Source: Planctomycetota bacterium
Lineage (GTDB): Bacteria > Planctomycetota > UBA1135 > GCA-002686595
Reading direction: 5' to 3'
Length of the DNA stretch: 64,000 nucleotides
Assembly: GCA_029250885.1 (NCBI GenBank)
Contig: JAQXEK010000014.1
Span: forward strand, 124,001-188,000
Both the position numbers and the translations under genes were made by a program. The notes under the pieces were generated by a model. The model searched no databases. It worked only from the letters and a program-made list of their open reading frames with translations, and was not told where the DNA came from. Positions 43,287-52,868 of the stretch are shown piece by piece (position 1 is the first letter of the stretch; every line of letters starts with the position of its first letter).

Positions 43287-44324
43287 CTACTGCCTCTGGG
43301 GCTCGCCGAGCAGATCGAACAGGGGCCGCATGTCAATCTCGTAGCGGCGCCCCATGGCCGATCGCCACTGCCAATACTCAGGATCTTCCACGGGGCGGGC
43401 TTCAAGATCAGCCTTGACGGTGTCGCCAATGGCCTGCCAGTTGCCCTGGAGGGTGAGCGGGAATCCGAGGGTTTGGATAAAGATCTGCTTGCCCTGCTCT
43501 TCGACCGGGCCTCCCCACTCCCCCACCGCGGTGTTAAAAGCCAGGCGCGAGAGGGCCGAGAGTTCGGACTTGATGACCGGGGGCAGGAGGCCGCCCTCTG
43601 CCGCTGACGGGTCTAGGGAGGCTTCTGCGGCCACCTGGGCGAAGGGTTCACCGGCATTCAGACGATCGGTGACAAGGGCGGCGTCCCCGGGGGTCGCTAC
43701 GACGATCACGGCCACGTCGGCGCGGTCTTTGGAGAGGGTCCAAGCTCGGACGGCGCGCTCGGAGAGCAGCTGCTGCACGGTCTCGTCCCGGAATAGCTCA
43801 AAGTAGCGCGTCGGGTCCAAGCCCAGCTCGCCCAGCAGATATAGGTCGACGTCTTCCAAATTGCCCCCAAGGCTCTCGGCATAGCGAGCCCGGGCCTCGA
43901 CCACGCGATCATCCACGAGCTTCGGCTCCAGGGTGATGCCCAGGCGTTGGGCCTCGGCCAGGGCGAGGCGACTGGTCACCAGGCGGTCGGCGAAGTCGTA
44001 GACCCTGCGGCTGTCCCTGTGCATCCAATGGGCCAAGAGCTCGCGCACGTCGATGGGCTCGCCGGCCACATAGGCGATGGTCGTATCCGGGGCGACGTCC
44101 GCATTGGCCCCAGGCCCGGAATCAGCTTCGGACTTGGCCTTGCCCTGGACCCCGACGGCCAGCTCCGGCATCTGCGTCGAGGGTTCCTCCGGGACTGCCG
44201 GGGTGGCGGCTCCCTGCATACCACCGTCTAGCGCGCTTGAGGAGCGCTCGGTTGGAGCTTGGCAAGAGACTGCGGCGACCAACAAAACGCAGCCGACCAG
44301 GCCGCTTTGGAGAGATAGAGCCAT
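43287..44324 (-). CDS. SurA/PrsA-like peptidyl-prolyl isomerase lipoprotein
   Basis: 345 residues. The signal sequence ends LLVAAVSC, a plausible lipobox with Cys21 as the lipidated residue. A Ser/Pro/Ala linker to about residue 80 precedes a helical SurA-like N-domain (IAYVAGEPIDVRELLAHW onward). A parvulin-like segment runs from about residue 200 (VAVIVVATPGDAALVTDRL, then EPFAQVAAEASLDPSAAEGG). This gives the PrsA/SurA layout, with the isomerase domain abbreviated. It should sit in the outer or inner membrane leaflet and assist folding of exported proteins. It starts 8 bases after the zinc-ribbon protein gene and precedes scpB. Confidence 0.75.
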   Translation of the reverse strand: MALSLQSGLVGCVLLVAAVSCQAPTERSSSALDGGMQGAATPAVPEEPSTQMPELAVGVQGKAKSEADSGPGANADVAPDTTIAYVAGEPIDVRELLAHWMHRDSRRVYDFADRLVTSRLALAEAQRLGITLEPKLVDDRVVEARARYAESLGGNLEDVDLYLLGELGLDPTRYFELFRDETVQQLLSERAVRAWTLSKDRADVAVIVVATPGDAALVTDRLNAGEPFAQVAAEASLDPSAAEGGLLPPVIKSELSALSRLAFNTAVGEWGGPVEEQGKQIFIQTLGFPLTLQGNWQAIGDTVKADLEARPVEDPEYWQWRSAMGRRYEIDMRPLFDLLGEPQRQ

Positions 44325-44332
44325 GGGGCAAG

Positions 44333-45847
44333 CTAGCGGTAGGAGATGCGGCGAACGATGCCAATGTTGTGACAGACAGGGCAGCTTATTAGGCGCGTAG
44401 AGCTTCCCTCACTGCCGGAGGTGGCACTGCCCAGGCTGACAATCTCGCGCACGCCGCTGCCGCCGCACTCCTTGCAGTTGGAGAAGTGCGCACGGCGCAA
44501 GTCCATGTCGCCACCGAACTCGGCGTAGTAGGCCAAGAGGTAGTTGATACGGGAGTTGATCTGGTAGGTCGCCCAGAACTCCTCGGGGCTCTCGCCTTCA
44601 CCGGAGCTCGACCGCACGGCCTTCTGGTTGTCGAGGTAGCGCTTGATCTTGTCTTCCAAGGCCTTGCGCTGGGCGTCCTGCTCGCCCTTGGAGCCCTGTT
44701 CGGGCTCGGCGTCGATCCCCGCACGGGCCTTCTCTTCGCCAAGAATCCAGGTTCCGATTCCATAGGACGCCTTGCGCCAGCGGCCGCCTTCGCGCTCGCT
44801 GAACAGGATCCGCACGTCCTCGGGCTTGATGTCCTTCTTGATGCTGGCGAGCTCTTTCGTCACGCCCTCTAGGATCTCTTCGCTCATCCCTTCGGTGACG
44901 TAGGCCAGGGCCTCGCCATAGGAAGACAGCTTGGCGGCTTCGCGCACGCGCTTACCCGCAACGGCGTGCCAGCGGTTTGCCACCTCCTTGCGCAGGGTCA
45001 CAAGCTGGGCCATCTCGGTGCGCTCGCGCTGCTTGTTCCAATCGTCGAGCAGGGGGCTCGCGGGGTAGAGCTTCGTGAAATCGGCCAGTAACTCGAAGGC
45101 GCGGTCGTAGTTACGGCGCCGGGTCAGGCGGTCCACCTCACGCAGGTGATCGACCTCGGCCTGAGCCTCGGCCTTGCGCTGGGAGCGCTCAAGGGCGGGC
45201 TGGAGTTCGGCCAGGGGCCACTGGTTATCGGCTACGGGGACCGCCTGGTAGTGGGACAGTGCCCGGGCATAATCGCCGATGCCCTCACACCACTTGGCTA
45301 GGTCAAAGTTCGCCAGGGCGACCTCGGCTCCGTTGTCGGACTGCAGGCCGTCCGCAAACTGAAGCAGCTTCTGCTGGTACAGCTCATCCCGGGAATAGAT
45401 GTCGCTGGCGGGCACCTGGACCTGAACGGCTTGGCCGGCGATGCGCTCCACGGGTAGAGAGATCACGGCCTGCACGTTCTTGACGTGCATGATGTTGTTC
45501 TCGCGGCTCAAGATCACACCGATCAGCTCGGTGCCATCCACCAAAGAAATGCGCTCGGCAGCGACCATCTCCTCTTGGTAGTCCGAAGCAATGTAGCCAA
45601 AGGCCAGGCGCAGCTCGTGCTCTTGGCCCGGATCCAGGAAGCTCCAGGGTAGGCTCACCATGCCGCCGGTGTCGCGGCGGTGGAACATGAGGTCCGCGTC
45701 GGTGTGCGCCTCGATGTCGCCCCAGAGGATCGAGCCGTCGCGCAGCTTGAGCATCTTGATGGTGCCCTCAGAGTTCGACTGGGCCGAGCTCAGGGACGCG
45801 AGCCCGGCCAACAGGCAGGTGCTTAGGATTAGGATTGCTTTCTTCAT
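44333..45847 (-). CDS. Exported protein with C-terminal zinc-ribbon, unknown function
   Basis: 504 residues. The signal peptide KKAILILSTCLLAGLASLSS is cleaved near AQS. The N-terminal third is beta-rich, with two repeats starting MLKLRDGSILWGDIE and ISLVDGTELIGVILS. A long helical, possibly coiled-coil middle follows (about 200-400). The C-terminus has CKECGGSG and then CPVCHNIG, a four-Cys DnaJ-type zinc-ribbon. A zinc-ribbon of this type on an exported protein is unusual. It lies just downstream of the pseudopilin genes on the same strand (54-base gap), so it may be an accessory of that system. Confidence 0.6.
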   Translation of the reverse strand: MKKAILILSTCLLAGLASLSSAQSNSEGTIKMLKLRDGSILWGDIEAHTDADLMFHRRDTGGMVSLPWSFLDPGQEHELRLAFGYIASDYQEEMVAAERISLVDGTELIGVILSRENNIMHVKNVQAVISLPVERIAGQAVQVQVPASDIYSRDELYQQKLLQFADGLQSDNGAEVALANFDLAKWCEGIGDYARALSHYQAVPVADNQWPLAELQPALERSQRKAEAQAEVDHLREVDRLTRRRNYDRAFELLADFTKLYPASPLLDDWNKQRERTEMAQLVTLRKEVANRWHAVAGKRVREAAKLSSYGEALAYVTEGMSEEILEGVTKELASIKKDIKPEDVRILFSEREGGRWRKASYGIGTWILGEEKARAGIDAEPEQGSKGEQDAQRKALEDKIKRYLDNQKAVRSSSGEGESPEEFWATYQINSRINYLLAYYAEFGGDMDLRRAHFSNCKECGGSGVREIVSLGSATSGSEGSSTRLISCPVCHNIGIVRRISYR

Positions 45848-45901
45848 AGTTCCGATATGGGTAGCTGTCCCCCGCGCCAGGCGAGGCTCAGTGTTTGGGT
45901 G

Positions 45902-46414
45902 TTATTCTTCGAGCTGCCTTCGCATGCGCGCGCCGAAGGAGACCTCGCGCAGGAGTAAGACCGAGAAGCCGCGGCCGCGCTTGGCGCCGCTCTCCTTCCA
46001 GTGCAGCTCCACGTCGACACGGTACTCAAGAGCGCCGGCACTTGAGGGCCGAAGCCCGACTAGGCCAGCGGTGTCCACCTCGCCTAGGCGGTCGGGGTTC
46101 GGGGTTGCCGTCGCGCTGTAGAGGATGCGAGGATAGCCTGGCAGCTCACGGTCTTGGATGGGCAGGGGCTCGCCCACGCTGCCGTCTTCGAGCAGGGGGA
46201 AGAGGCCCTCTTCTAAGTCCGCCACGACGGCGTCGGCCAGGGCGGCGCTCTCGGCGCGCAGCTGCGCGGTGCGCGAGAGGCCCGCGCCAAAGGTCAAGAG
46301 GGTCAGGACCACGGACATGCCCAGCATCATGATGCCCATGGCGAGCACGACCTCGATAATCGTAAAACCCGCTTGGGTCTCGCTGCCCTTGTGCGCTTGG
46401 TGCAGTGACTTCAT
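45902..46414 (-). CDS. Type II secretion-like minor pseudopilin, GspI-like
   Basis: 170 residues from ATG 46414, in ATGA overlap with the previous gene. The prepilin motif is GFTIIEVV at about residue 16, with the conserved Glu at +5, followed by a hydrophobic helix (LAMGIMMLGMSVVLTLLTFG). The soluble part is a short beta domain. Size and order (G, H, K, J, I) support an I-type minor pseudopilin, though the assignment to I rather than V rests on order. Processing needs a prepilin peptidase not encoded in this window. Confidence 0.78.
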   Translation of the reverse strand: MKSLHQAHKGSETQAGFTIIEVVLAMGIMMLGMSVVLTLLTFGAGLSRTAQLRAESAALADAVVADLEEGLFPLLEDGSVGEPLPIQDRELPGYPRILYSATATPNPDRLGEVDTAGLVGLRPSSAGALEYRVDVELHWKESGAKRGRGFSVLLLREVSFGARMRRQLEE

Positions 46415-47604
46415 AGGTCCCAATCCTCGCGGAACATCGCGATGGGGATCTCGCGGGTCGTACTCCAGCCATACTGCACCATGGTGCCGGGCCTGTGGGC
46501 CCCGGCCATGGTGCCGCGCTGGGCGCGCTTCACGTTGACGCGGTCGCCACTCTTCGAGGTCATCAGCATCCACTCCTCATCCACAAGGATGTGGGTGCCG
46601 GCCTCGGGCAGGCGCATGCCGTCAGCCACAATGAACTGGTCCACTTGGTGATCGATGGCGGCACGCAAAGTCGTACGCCGCAGGATGTCCCGCTCGGGCT
46701 GCATTTCAAAGGTAATGCGCACGCGCCGGGGAAGCTGCGGGTTCGTATCTAGGGCGTCCATGGGAGTGAGGCCCGCCGCTGGCTTGTTGCGGTCGCAGGC
46801 CTCGACGTTCGGTCGGTTCTGGGACCAGGCGTCCCAGCTGAGGGAGCCGTCGGTGACCAGCTCGCCGGCCTTCCAAGCCCGGGGCGCAGCGTCCTTAGAG
46901 AAGTCCGAGTCAGTCAGCGTGGCCTGGCTGGCAAACTCCATGTTCATCCACAAGACGCCGGTGGCGATCTCCTCGATCACTCCCGCGGCTTCGAAGATGG
47001 GTCGGCCGCTTGTCATGAAGATGCGCTCGTCAAAGAAGGACATGCTAGAGCCGTCGTCCACGGTGCGCATACCGCGCATCAGCTTACCGTGGAACCGAGG
47101 GATCTCGCCCTGGACGATGGGCACGTCGTCGGCGCACAAAAACCAGGTCACCTCCACCAGGCCGCGGTTCATGCGGCTCCAGTCCTTGAGGCTCTCTAAG
47201 ATGCCCGCTTCTTCGAGCAGGGCTAGCTCGGCAATCTCCTCGGGGGTGAACTCCACCTCTTGGCTCTCTGCCAGGCGCGAGAGCTCTGCGGACGATGCGC
47301 GCCGCACAAAACGCATGCGCGCGGCCGTCAGGGTCGGCACCTTGTCGCCGTCCGCTTCGATCAGGCCCCAGTCCGCGAGGAAGTCGCCCTCTTGGCCGGC
47401 TTCCAGGGTCGAGAGGTCCTTGGCAAGGCGCTCGCCCATGCCGCCGGAGGACTCGGTCTTCTCCCGGCGCGCGTCGACATTGCGCCACAAGGTCGTGCTG
47501 GTATCGATCAGCTGCAAGAGCGCGATCATCAGCAAGGAGAACAGACCCATGGCCAGGATCAGCTCGATCAAAGTAAAGCCGCGCTTATTCGAGGGCTTGT
47601 GCAT
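46411..47604 (-). CDS. Minor pseudopilin, GspJ-like, with a repeat shared with the K-like protein
   Basis: 397 residues, about twice the usual GspJ length. GFTLIELILAM at about residue 9 is the prepilin cleavage motif with Glu at +5, followed by a hydrophobic helix to about residue 32. The soluble domain starts with a helix (TTLWRNVDARREK) as in GspJ. Near the C-terminus (about 335-378) a segment GTHILVDEEWMLMTS followed by RAQRGTMAGAHRPGTMV matches the repeat units in the neighbouring giant GspK-like protein. The start at 47604 overlaps the stop of that gene by 3 bases (ATGA). Confidence 0.8.
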   Translation of the reverse strand: MHKPSNKRGFTLIELILAMGLFSLLMIALLQLIDTSTTLWRNVDARREKTESSGGMGERLAKDLSTLEAGQEGDFLADWGLIEADGDKVPTLTAARMRFVRRASSAELSRLAESQEVEFTPEEIAELALLEEAGILESLKDWSRMNRGLVEVTWFLCADDVPIVQGEIPRFHGKLMRGMRTVDDGSSMSFFDERIFMTSGRPIFEAAGVIEEIATGVLWMNMEFASQATLTDSDFSKDAAPRAWKAGELVTDGSLSWDAWSQNRPNVEACDRNKPAAGLTPMDALDTNPQLPRRVRITFEMQPERDILRRTTLRAAIDHQVDQFIVADGMRLPEAGTHILVDEEWMLMTSKSGDRVNVKRAQRGTMAGAHRPGTMVQYGWSTTREIPIAMFREDWDL

Positions 47605-50600
47605 CACTTCCACTTCCTCTCGATCACGGTGCTGGGAGCCAAGTAGGCGCTGCCCACCAGGTCGATTTTCGGCGCGCGCTTCCAGCCGTGGCTAAGACCT
47701 TCGATCACGTCAAAGGACCCGGGTAGGTAGCGCACAAAGAGGCGCGCCTCCAGGAAGTCGGCTTGAAACCCAAGGGGGTTGCCGTCCTCGTCCAGCTTGC
47801 CTTCGTCGAAGAGCCACAGACCGGGGGTCATCGCGGGATCCGAGTCCCAGGGTATGTTCGGGTCATTGCGCACGAGGCAGCCGACCTCGGCGCCCTCGAG
47901 CTCGTCCGTGGCCTTCCAAAAGATACTCTTCCAGAAGGCGTCCTCTTGCTGGGCCGCGAAGCCGAAGTAGGCCATCTCGGGCGCGTCGCCTCCGGGAGTC
48001 CAGCGGTCCCAATAGCGGAACGGATGGCCGATCACGGGCACACCGTTGGCATGGTTTGCGGGGGACGTGCCGAAGCGGCCGCGAAAGAGTCCGAAGCCCC
48101 GGCGGTCGCGCATGCCCGGCGTGTCACTTGAGGTGGGCATCTGCAGGGAGTTGCTGCCGACACGTGTGAAGTGCACGAGCTCCTGCTCGACCAAGACCAG
48201 GCCGGACTTGCCGAAGCCGCCGGTGTCCGCAAGAATGAGGTCGCTGTCCTCAGCACTGGCGGGAGTCGCCATTAGGCTGACCGGAATCGTGCCCAAGTAA
48301 CTCACAGATTCGGAGATCGCGTGGTCCTGCTCGCGGGTGCCCAGCAGGCCGCGGCCGCCGGTGGCAATCTGGAAAACACCCGAGCTCTGGTCGAAGTCCG
48401 AGTAGCAGATGATCTCGTTCCCGACCCGCAGGAGCCCAGCGTCACCGGGCAGGGTCGAGAGGGGGCCACTCTGGGCATAGATGAGTCCACCGGGTAAGCG
48501 GTAGGCATTCGGGTCAACCCAGAGCGAGGTCGAAGACGCGCCCAGCTCCTCTCTCAAGAACATTGATGCGCCAAGGGAGGCGTCGCCGGTATTGACCCCG
48601 GAAGGCAGGCCCAGGGATCCCGCGTAGGTAGTTGAGTAGAAGACAGCCTCGTCCATGAGGGCGTCCGGATTGTTACCGCCGAGGGCCTCGCCGCCAAGCG
48701 TAGCCGAGTCCACTAAGCGCGGTCGCTCGCCGGAGGGGAACAGGGTCAGGCGCGGGGTCTCCCGGATATCGGGAAAGCCCGAGTTTGCCAGGCTTGCAGG
48801 AGTCGTAGGCAGCGCGCCGGCCGTGACTAGGATTGGGGCCTCTTCTGTGAAGGCCAAGTAGACTTGGTTAGGGGCCAAGCCCACTTCGGGCAAGTAGGTG
48901 AGCTCGATCCCCATGTCTGCACCGAGGGGGTTTTCGTTTGAATCTGGTGTCGGCTCCCAAGTGCTGAAGCCATATTCCTGGGGCCGATAGCCGCGGTGCA
49001 CGGTCATCGGGAAGCCGGGATGGGTCGGGTCCTCGTCGAGCAGGAAGGCCTGGTCGAAGCGGCCCGGCCAGCCGCGGTCCGGTCCCCCATCGTTCATGCG
49101 GTAGACCGGCAGGATCTTGGTGCCGGCGGGATGGTCGTGGTTGAAGGTGCCGAAGACGCCGCGAAACTGAAATTGGCTCTGGGCCGCGTTCGAGACGTAG
49201 TAGTCGTTCTCGTCAGCAACGCCGAGGAAGTTGTCCCAGTAAGAACCAGCAGAGGTGGGCATCGCGCTGGGGGCCGAGATGGACGGCCCGGGCTCCACGG
49301 GGCTTGAGGCGGCCAGAGTGGATAAAGTATCTAGAACCGGGACAGCAATCCCGCCGCCCGGACCGCCGCCCGTGCCCCCGCCTGTACCGCCACCACCGGG
49401 AGGAGCCGGCAGCTCTGCGTCAATGCTCGGACCGCCACCGGTCACCGCATCGGCCAGGCGCGCCAGGGCGGGTTGCCCCGAACGCACCAGGGCATCTTGG
49501 GTCACGTCGTCATAGCGCAGCCACTCAGTCATCTCGGTCTCGGATCCGACGCGGGTAATCTGAGCGAGCTCGCTCTGGCCAAAGGCGGGCAGATTGAATC
49601 CAAAGGCGCCGCCGGCACCAGGGATCGGGACCGAGATCGGCACCACGAAGGTCTGCAGGTCCAGCTGGTTGTACAAGAACTCTTGCTCCTCGCCTTGGAT
49701 GAGATTCTGTCCCCAGGCAAAGACGAAGGCCCGCCTCTGCAAATAGGTGGCTCCGATCTGATCGTTGGCCAGGGCTTGCAGCTCCTGGCATTGGTCCCCG
49801 CGCTTGTCGATCAAGATCGAGGAGCCCTCCCAACCCGAGTAGTGGACAATCTCGATACCAAAGAGAGGCGAGCTCTCCTCGGGTCCACCCGGGGTCTCAT
49901 TGGCGGGCGTTGGAGTCTCGCCTTCACGGCTGAAGGTTGCACTGCCGGCACCGAGTTGAATGATCGCCGCGTAGCCACCCCGGCGACTGAACGCCTCGAG
50001 GACCTCGGTCACCTCGCGGCCGGGATCCGCAGCCTCTAGGACAATTGCCGAAACGCTCGAGAGCTTCCCCTCCATGCCGCGGCCAAGCTCGAGGCTATCG
50101 CCCCCGTCGAGGGCGACCTCGATTATATCTCCTTCGCTCTGGTCTCCGCCGATGGCCAGGACGGCACGGGCCACGGCAAAGGCGCCCAGGTCATTCTGTA
50201 GCACCGAACCGATGGGCTGCACATCCCTGTTTAGGGGCAGGCTATACCCGTAGAGCTGCACGGGCATACCGCTCGAGTGGCTCACATCCTTGCCCAAACC
50301 ATTGTTGATCATCGGCGGCGCGAAGCCCGAAGAGCTGAACGTCTCCCTTGCCTGGCGACCGCCAAAGCCGGCGAACTCGCCCGTGGCTATGTGCTCGGCT
50401 AGGAAGCTCGTCGAGCTGCTTACGCGCACCTCGATCAGCTCCTCGCCGATGCGGATAACGCAGGGATCGGGGAAGCCCTCGGTAGACTCCACCGGGATGG
50501 TGCCAGAGCTCTGGGTGATCGAGCTGGTGAGCCGTGTCAGGCCCGGGGTCTCCGGGGCGGGGCGGCCATCCACGAACATCTGCATCTGATCCGGGCGGTT

Positions 50601-52868
50601 GCCGCGCACCTCAACAGAGACGTGGGTCCAGACATTGGCCGGCAGGCCTGGTCCTTCGTCCAAGGGATAGCGCACCTCGGCCAGTTCCTTAAAGGGAGTA
50701 TCCGGGTGGTCGCCTGCACCGTCCTTGACCTGCAGCACCAGGTCGGTGCCCTCCACAAACAGACTGATTCGGTCGGCCTCCTTGGCGCCCCCTGCGATGT
50801 CCAGGAAGTAGCCACCGCCGCCGGTGCGAGGCTGGATCCAGGCGGAGAAGTAGATCGGCCGCAGTAGGTCTCCGGGACTTGCGGTCCACTGGAGCTTTGG
50901 GTGATTGGTGGGATAGGTCATCGGCGCAATCGCCAGGTCACGCCCCTCGGCTGTGCCCGAGGCACCTGACTCCCAGTCGAAGTGCTCGATGCGGCCGGCG
51001 AAGGGCGCCGGCTCTTCGATGCGCACGGGCCAGGGGCGAATGTAGCCCTCATTCGTGTCCTTGCTTGCGAAGGAGCTCTCGATGGCCGGGCGCACGCCGT
51101 CCTTGTTTGGCTGGAAGCCATAGCTTCCCAGGTGGGCCTGGGCCCGGGGCGGCGGCGTGCTCCCCAGGAACCCGTCCACGCGGGTCGTGCCGTTCGGACC
51201 AGTGGTCCAGTGGGCGGCGTCGCGGGCTAGGCGCAGCTCCTCATCAAAGTCCACTTGGCTGGACCAAAGTCGCAGCAGCTCGCCGGCGGGGGCGACCTGC
51301 ATGACCTCTTCCCGGGCGCGCTCGATGCGCTGCACGCCACTGGGCGCAGTCACCGAGGTGCGCAGGTCGAAGAGGTATACATCCCGGGACGAGAAGCAGA
51401 AGGGCATGGTCGCATAGCCCAGCTCGACGTCGTTTGCGTTGAGCGCGTTGCGGTACAGGGCTAGGGCGTCATCCTCGTCGATGATGCCCCCGGCGCTGGC
51501 GCCGTCTAGGCCCGCGAAGGCCTCGGGGATGACCGGCGATCCAGGGGGCAGTGGCTCGAAGCCAGCGGCGGGCAGGATGATGCGCTGGACAAAGTCCTCG
51601 AAGCCCGTGAAGGGGCGCGACTCCAGCATGATGCCAGTCAGCTCGGTGGCCTCGGCTTTCGTAATGCGCGAGTTGCGGCCTGCAAGCTGTAGGTTCACCA
51701 GCAGCGCGTTGAGCACCGCCGGCGAGGCCGTGTTGATATTGACTGGGCGCCGGGCGAGCACTTCGACGACGGCGCCGTTGGCGCTCTGCTCGTTGACCAG
51801 AGCCCGGTCCAGGGAAATACGCCCGTTGCGCAAGCTCACACTGCGCACCAGGGCCAACTCGGAGACGCCTTCTCCGGAGATGCGGATCGTGCTGCCGGCG
51901 TTGAACCAGCGCGCGTTGGCCACTTGGATCGAGTCCTGCTCCAGGGGTACGATGCTGCGGGTCAAGCGCGTGGGATGTTGCCAGCGCGGCCCGGTGCCAA
52001 AGCTACCCCAAACGCCGCCCTGGGTGACCAGACCGTGGAGAGCGGACTGATCCCAGTCGCCGTCGAGGACGAAGTCGCCCACATCGGCCAGCCGGTCCAT
52101 GGCGTCCAGCACCCGGGGCTCCAGGTGCATCGGGTCCGCGTCCTCGATGCCCAGCAGGCGCCAGGTCGGCAGGGCCCAGGCGCGCTGGTCGTGGACCACT
52201 GCACCGGCGACGGAGTTACGGGCGGGCAGGGGCCCGGGCTGCACGACCTCGTCTTCGATGACAGAACCGAGGCCCCGCTCGAGCTTCCCGAACCCACTGT
52301 CTGTGCGCTCGCCGTACTTAATCATCTCCCCTTGGATCCAGATCACGCCCTTATCCGGGAAGCCCTCGGTCGAGGCGGCCTTGATCTTGGTGGCATCGGT
52401 CGTCAGGGGCTCGATGAGCCGCGTGGACAGGTCCATCAGGTTGGCAAGTACGTGGGGCGAAGCGCTGTCCAGGTCGATGCGACCGGCCAGATCTTCGACC
52501 TCTAAGTCCCACCGCGCTCCGGTGGAGTTCGCGGCCCGGCCCTCGCCGGAAGCGCCTAGAAACTTACCGGGCAGAGTATTGCGCACGAAGAGCTCGTCTT
52601 CGGAGTCGTAGCCGGGCGTCTCGTCGGCGGCGCTGTGGCTGCCTCCTAGGCGCGAACGGCCATATCGTGCCGCGTTGTCCAGTGCAAGGCCCGCCTCGAC
52701 CCGGTCGCCAGCGCGGCGGCTGCTCTGGTCCGAGTTGCGCACCGTGGCAAGGAAAGGGGCGGCCAGGAAGAGCAGTGCCATCAAGACCAGCAGCACGGCG
52801 AGCATGGCATAGCCGCCGCGCTCGTCGCTCGTCTTGGTCACCTGTGTGCGATTCGCCCTACTGATCAT
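47604..52868 (-). CDS. Giant GspK-like pseudopilin with LamG-like domain and ~40-residue repeats
   Basis: 1754 residues against about 330 for typical GspK. The N-terminal RGGYAMLAVLLVLMALLFLA has the prepilin-like Gly but lacks Glu at +5, as in GspK. VNINTASPAVLNALL (about 370) is the helix-hairpin-helix characteristic of K proteins. A LamG/concanavalin-like domain spans about 660-775 (YFSAWIQPRTGGGG, then VWTHVSVEVRG and MQMFVDGRPAP). A Pro/Gly linker lies near residue 1165. Four copies of a repeat of form G-hh-h-x-x-E-hh-x-h ending RG-x-x-G-T-x-x-x-H-x-x-G start near residues 166, 793, 1476 and 1553. It overlaps its neighbours on both sides by 3-4 bases. It probably caps the pseudopilus and exposes binding domains. 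Confidence 0.75.
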   Translation of the reverse strand: MISRANRTQVTKTSDERGGYAMLAVLLVLMALLFLAAPFLATVRNSDQSSRRAGDRVEAGLALDNAARYGRSRLGGSHSAADETPGYDSEDELFVRNTLPGKFLGASGEGRAANSTGARWDLEVEDLAGRIDLDSASPHVLANLMDLSTRLIEPLTTDATKIKAASTEGFPDKGVIWIQGEMIKYGERTDSGFGKLERGLGSVIEDEVVQPGPLPARNSVAGAVVHDQRAWALPTWRLLGIEDADPMHLEPRVLDAMDRLADVGDFVLDGDWDQSALHGLVTQGGVWGSFGTGPRWQHPTRLTRSIVPLEQDSIQVANARWFNAGSTIRISGEGVSELALVRSVSLRNGRISLDRALVNEQSANGAVVEVLARRPVNINTASPAVLNALLVNLQLAGRNSRITKAEATELTGIMLESRPFTGFEDFVQRIILPAAGFEPLPPGSPVIPEAFAGLDGASAGGIIDEDDALALYRNALNANDVELGYATMPFCFSSRDVYLFDLRTSVTAPSGVQRIERAREEVMQVAPAGELLRLWSSQVDFDEELRLARDAAHWTTGPNGTTRVDGFLGSTPPPRAQAHLGSYGFQPNKDGVRPAIESSFASKDTNEGYIRPWPVRIEEPAPFAGRIEHFDWESGASGTAEGRDLAIAPMTYPTNHPKLQWTASPGDLLRPIYFSAWIQPRTGGGGYFLDIAGGAKEADRISLFVEGTDLVLQVKDGAGDHPDTPFKELAEVRYPLDEGPGLPANVWTHVSVEVRGNRPDQMQMFVDGRPAPETPGLTRLTSSITQSSGTIPVESTEGFPDPCVIRIGEELIEVRVSSSTSFLAEHIATGEFAGFGGRQARETFSSSGFAPPMINNGLGKDVSHSSGMPVQLYGYSLPLNRDVQPIGSVLQNDLGAFAVARAVLAIGGDQSEGDIIEVALDGGDSLELGRGMEGKLSSVSAIVLEAADPGREVTEVLEAFSRRGGYAAIIQLGAGSATFSREGETPTPANETPGGPEESSPLFGIEIVHYSGWEGSSILIDKRGDQCQELQALANDQIGATYLQRRAFVFAWGQNLIQGEEQEFLYNQLDLQTFVVPISVPIPGAGGAFGFNLPAFGQSELAQITRVGSETEMTEWLRYDDVTQDALVRSGQPALARLADAVTGGGPSIDAELPAPPGGGGTGGGTGGGPGGGIAVPVLDTLSTLAASSPVEPGPSISAPSAMPTSAGSYWDNFLGVADENDYYVSNAAQSQFQFRGVFGTFNHDHPAGTKILPVYRMNDGGPDRGWPGRFDQAFLLDEDPTHPGFPMTVHRGYRPQEYGFSTWEPTPDSNENPLGADMGIELTYLPEVGLAPNQVYLAFTEEAPILVTAGALPTTPASLANSGFPDIRETPRLTLFPSGERPRLVDSATLGGEALGGNNPDALMDEAVFYSTTYAGSLGLPSGVNTGDASLGASMFLREELGASSTSLWVDPNAYRLPGGLIYAQSGPLSTLPGDAGLLRVGNEIICYSDFDQSSGVFQIATGGRGLLGTREQDHAISESVSYLGTIPVSLMATPASAEDSDLILADTGGFGKSGLVLVEQELVHFTRVGSNSLQMPTSSDTPGMRDRRGFGLFRGRFGTSPANHANGVPVIGHPFRYWDRWTPGGDAPEMAYFGFAAQQEDAFWKSIFWKATDELEGAEVGCLVRNDPNIPWDSDPAMTPGLWLFDEGKLDEDGNPLGFQADFLEARLFVRYLPGSFDVIEGLSHGWKRAPKIDLVGSAYLAPSTVIERKWK

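Noticed and set aside
49325..49420. Gly/Pro-rich repeat DNA in the K-like pseudopilin gene as a possible CRISPR or satellite
   Set aside because: It encodes an in-frame PPGGGG/GGGTGGG linker and has no spacer structure.
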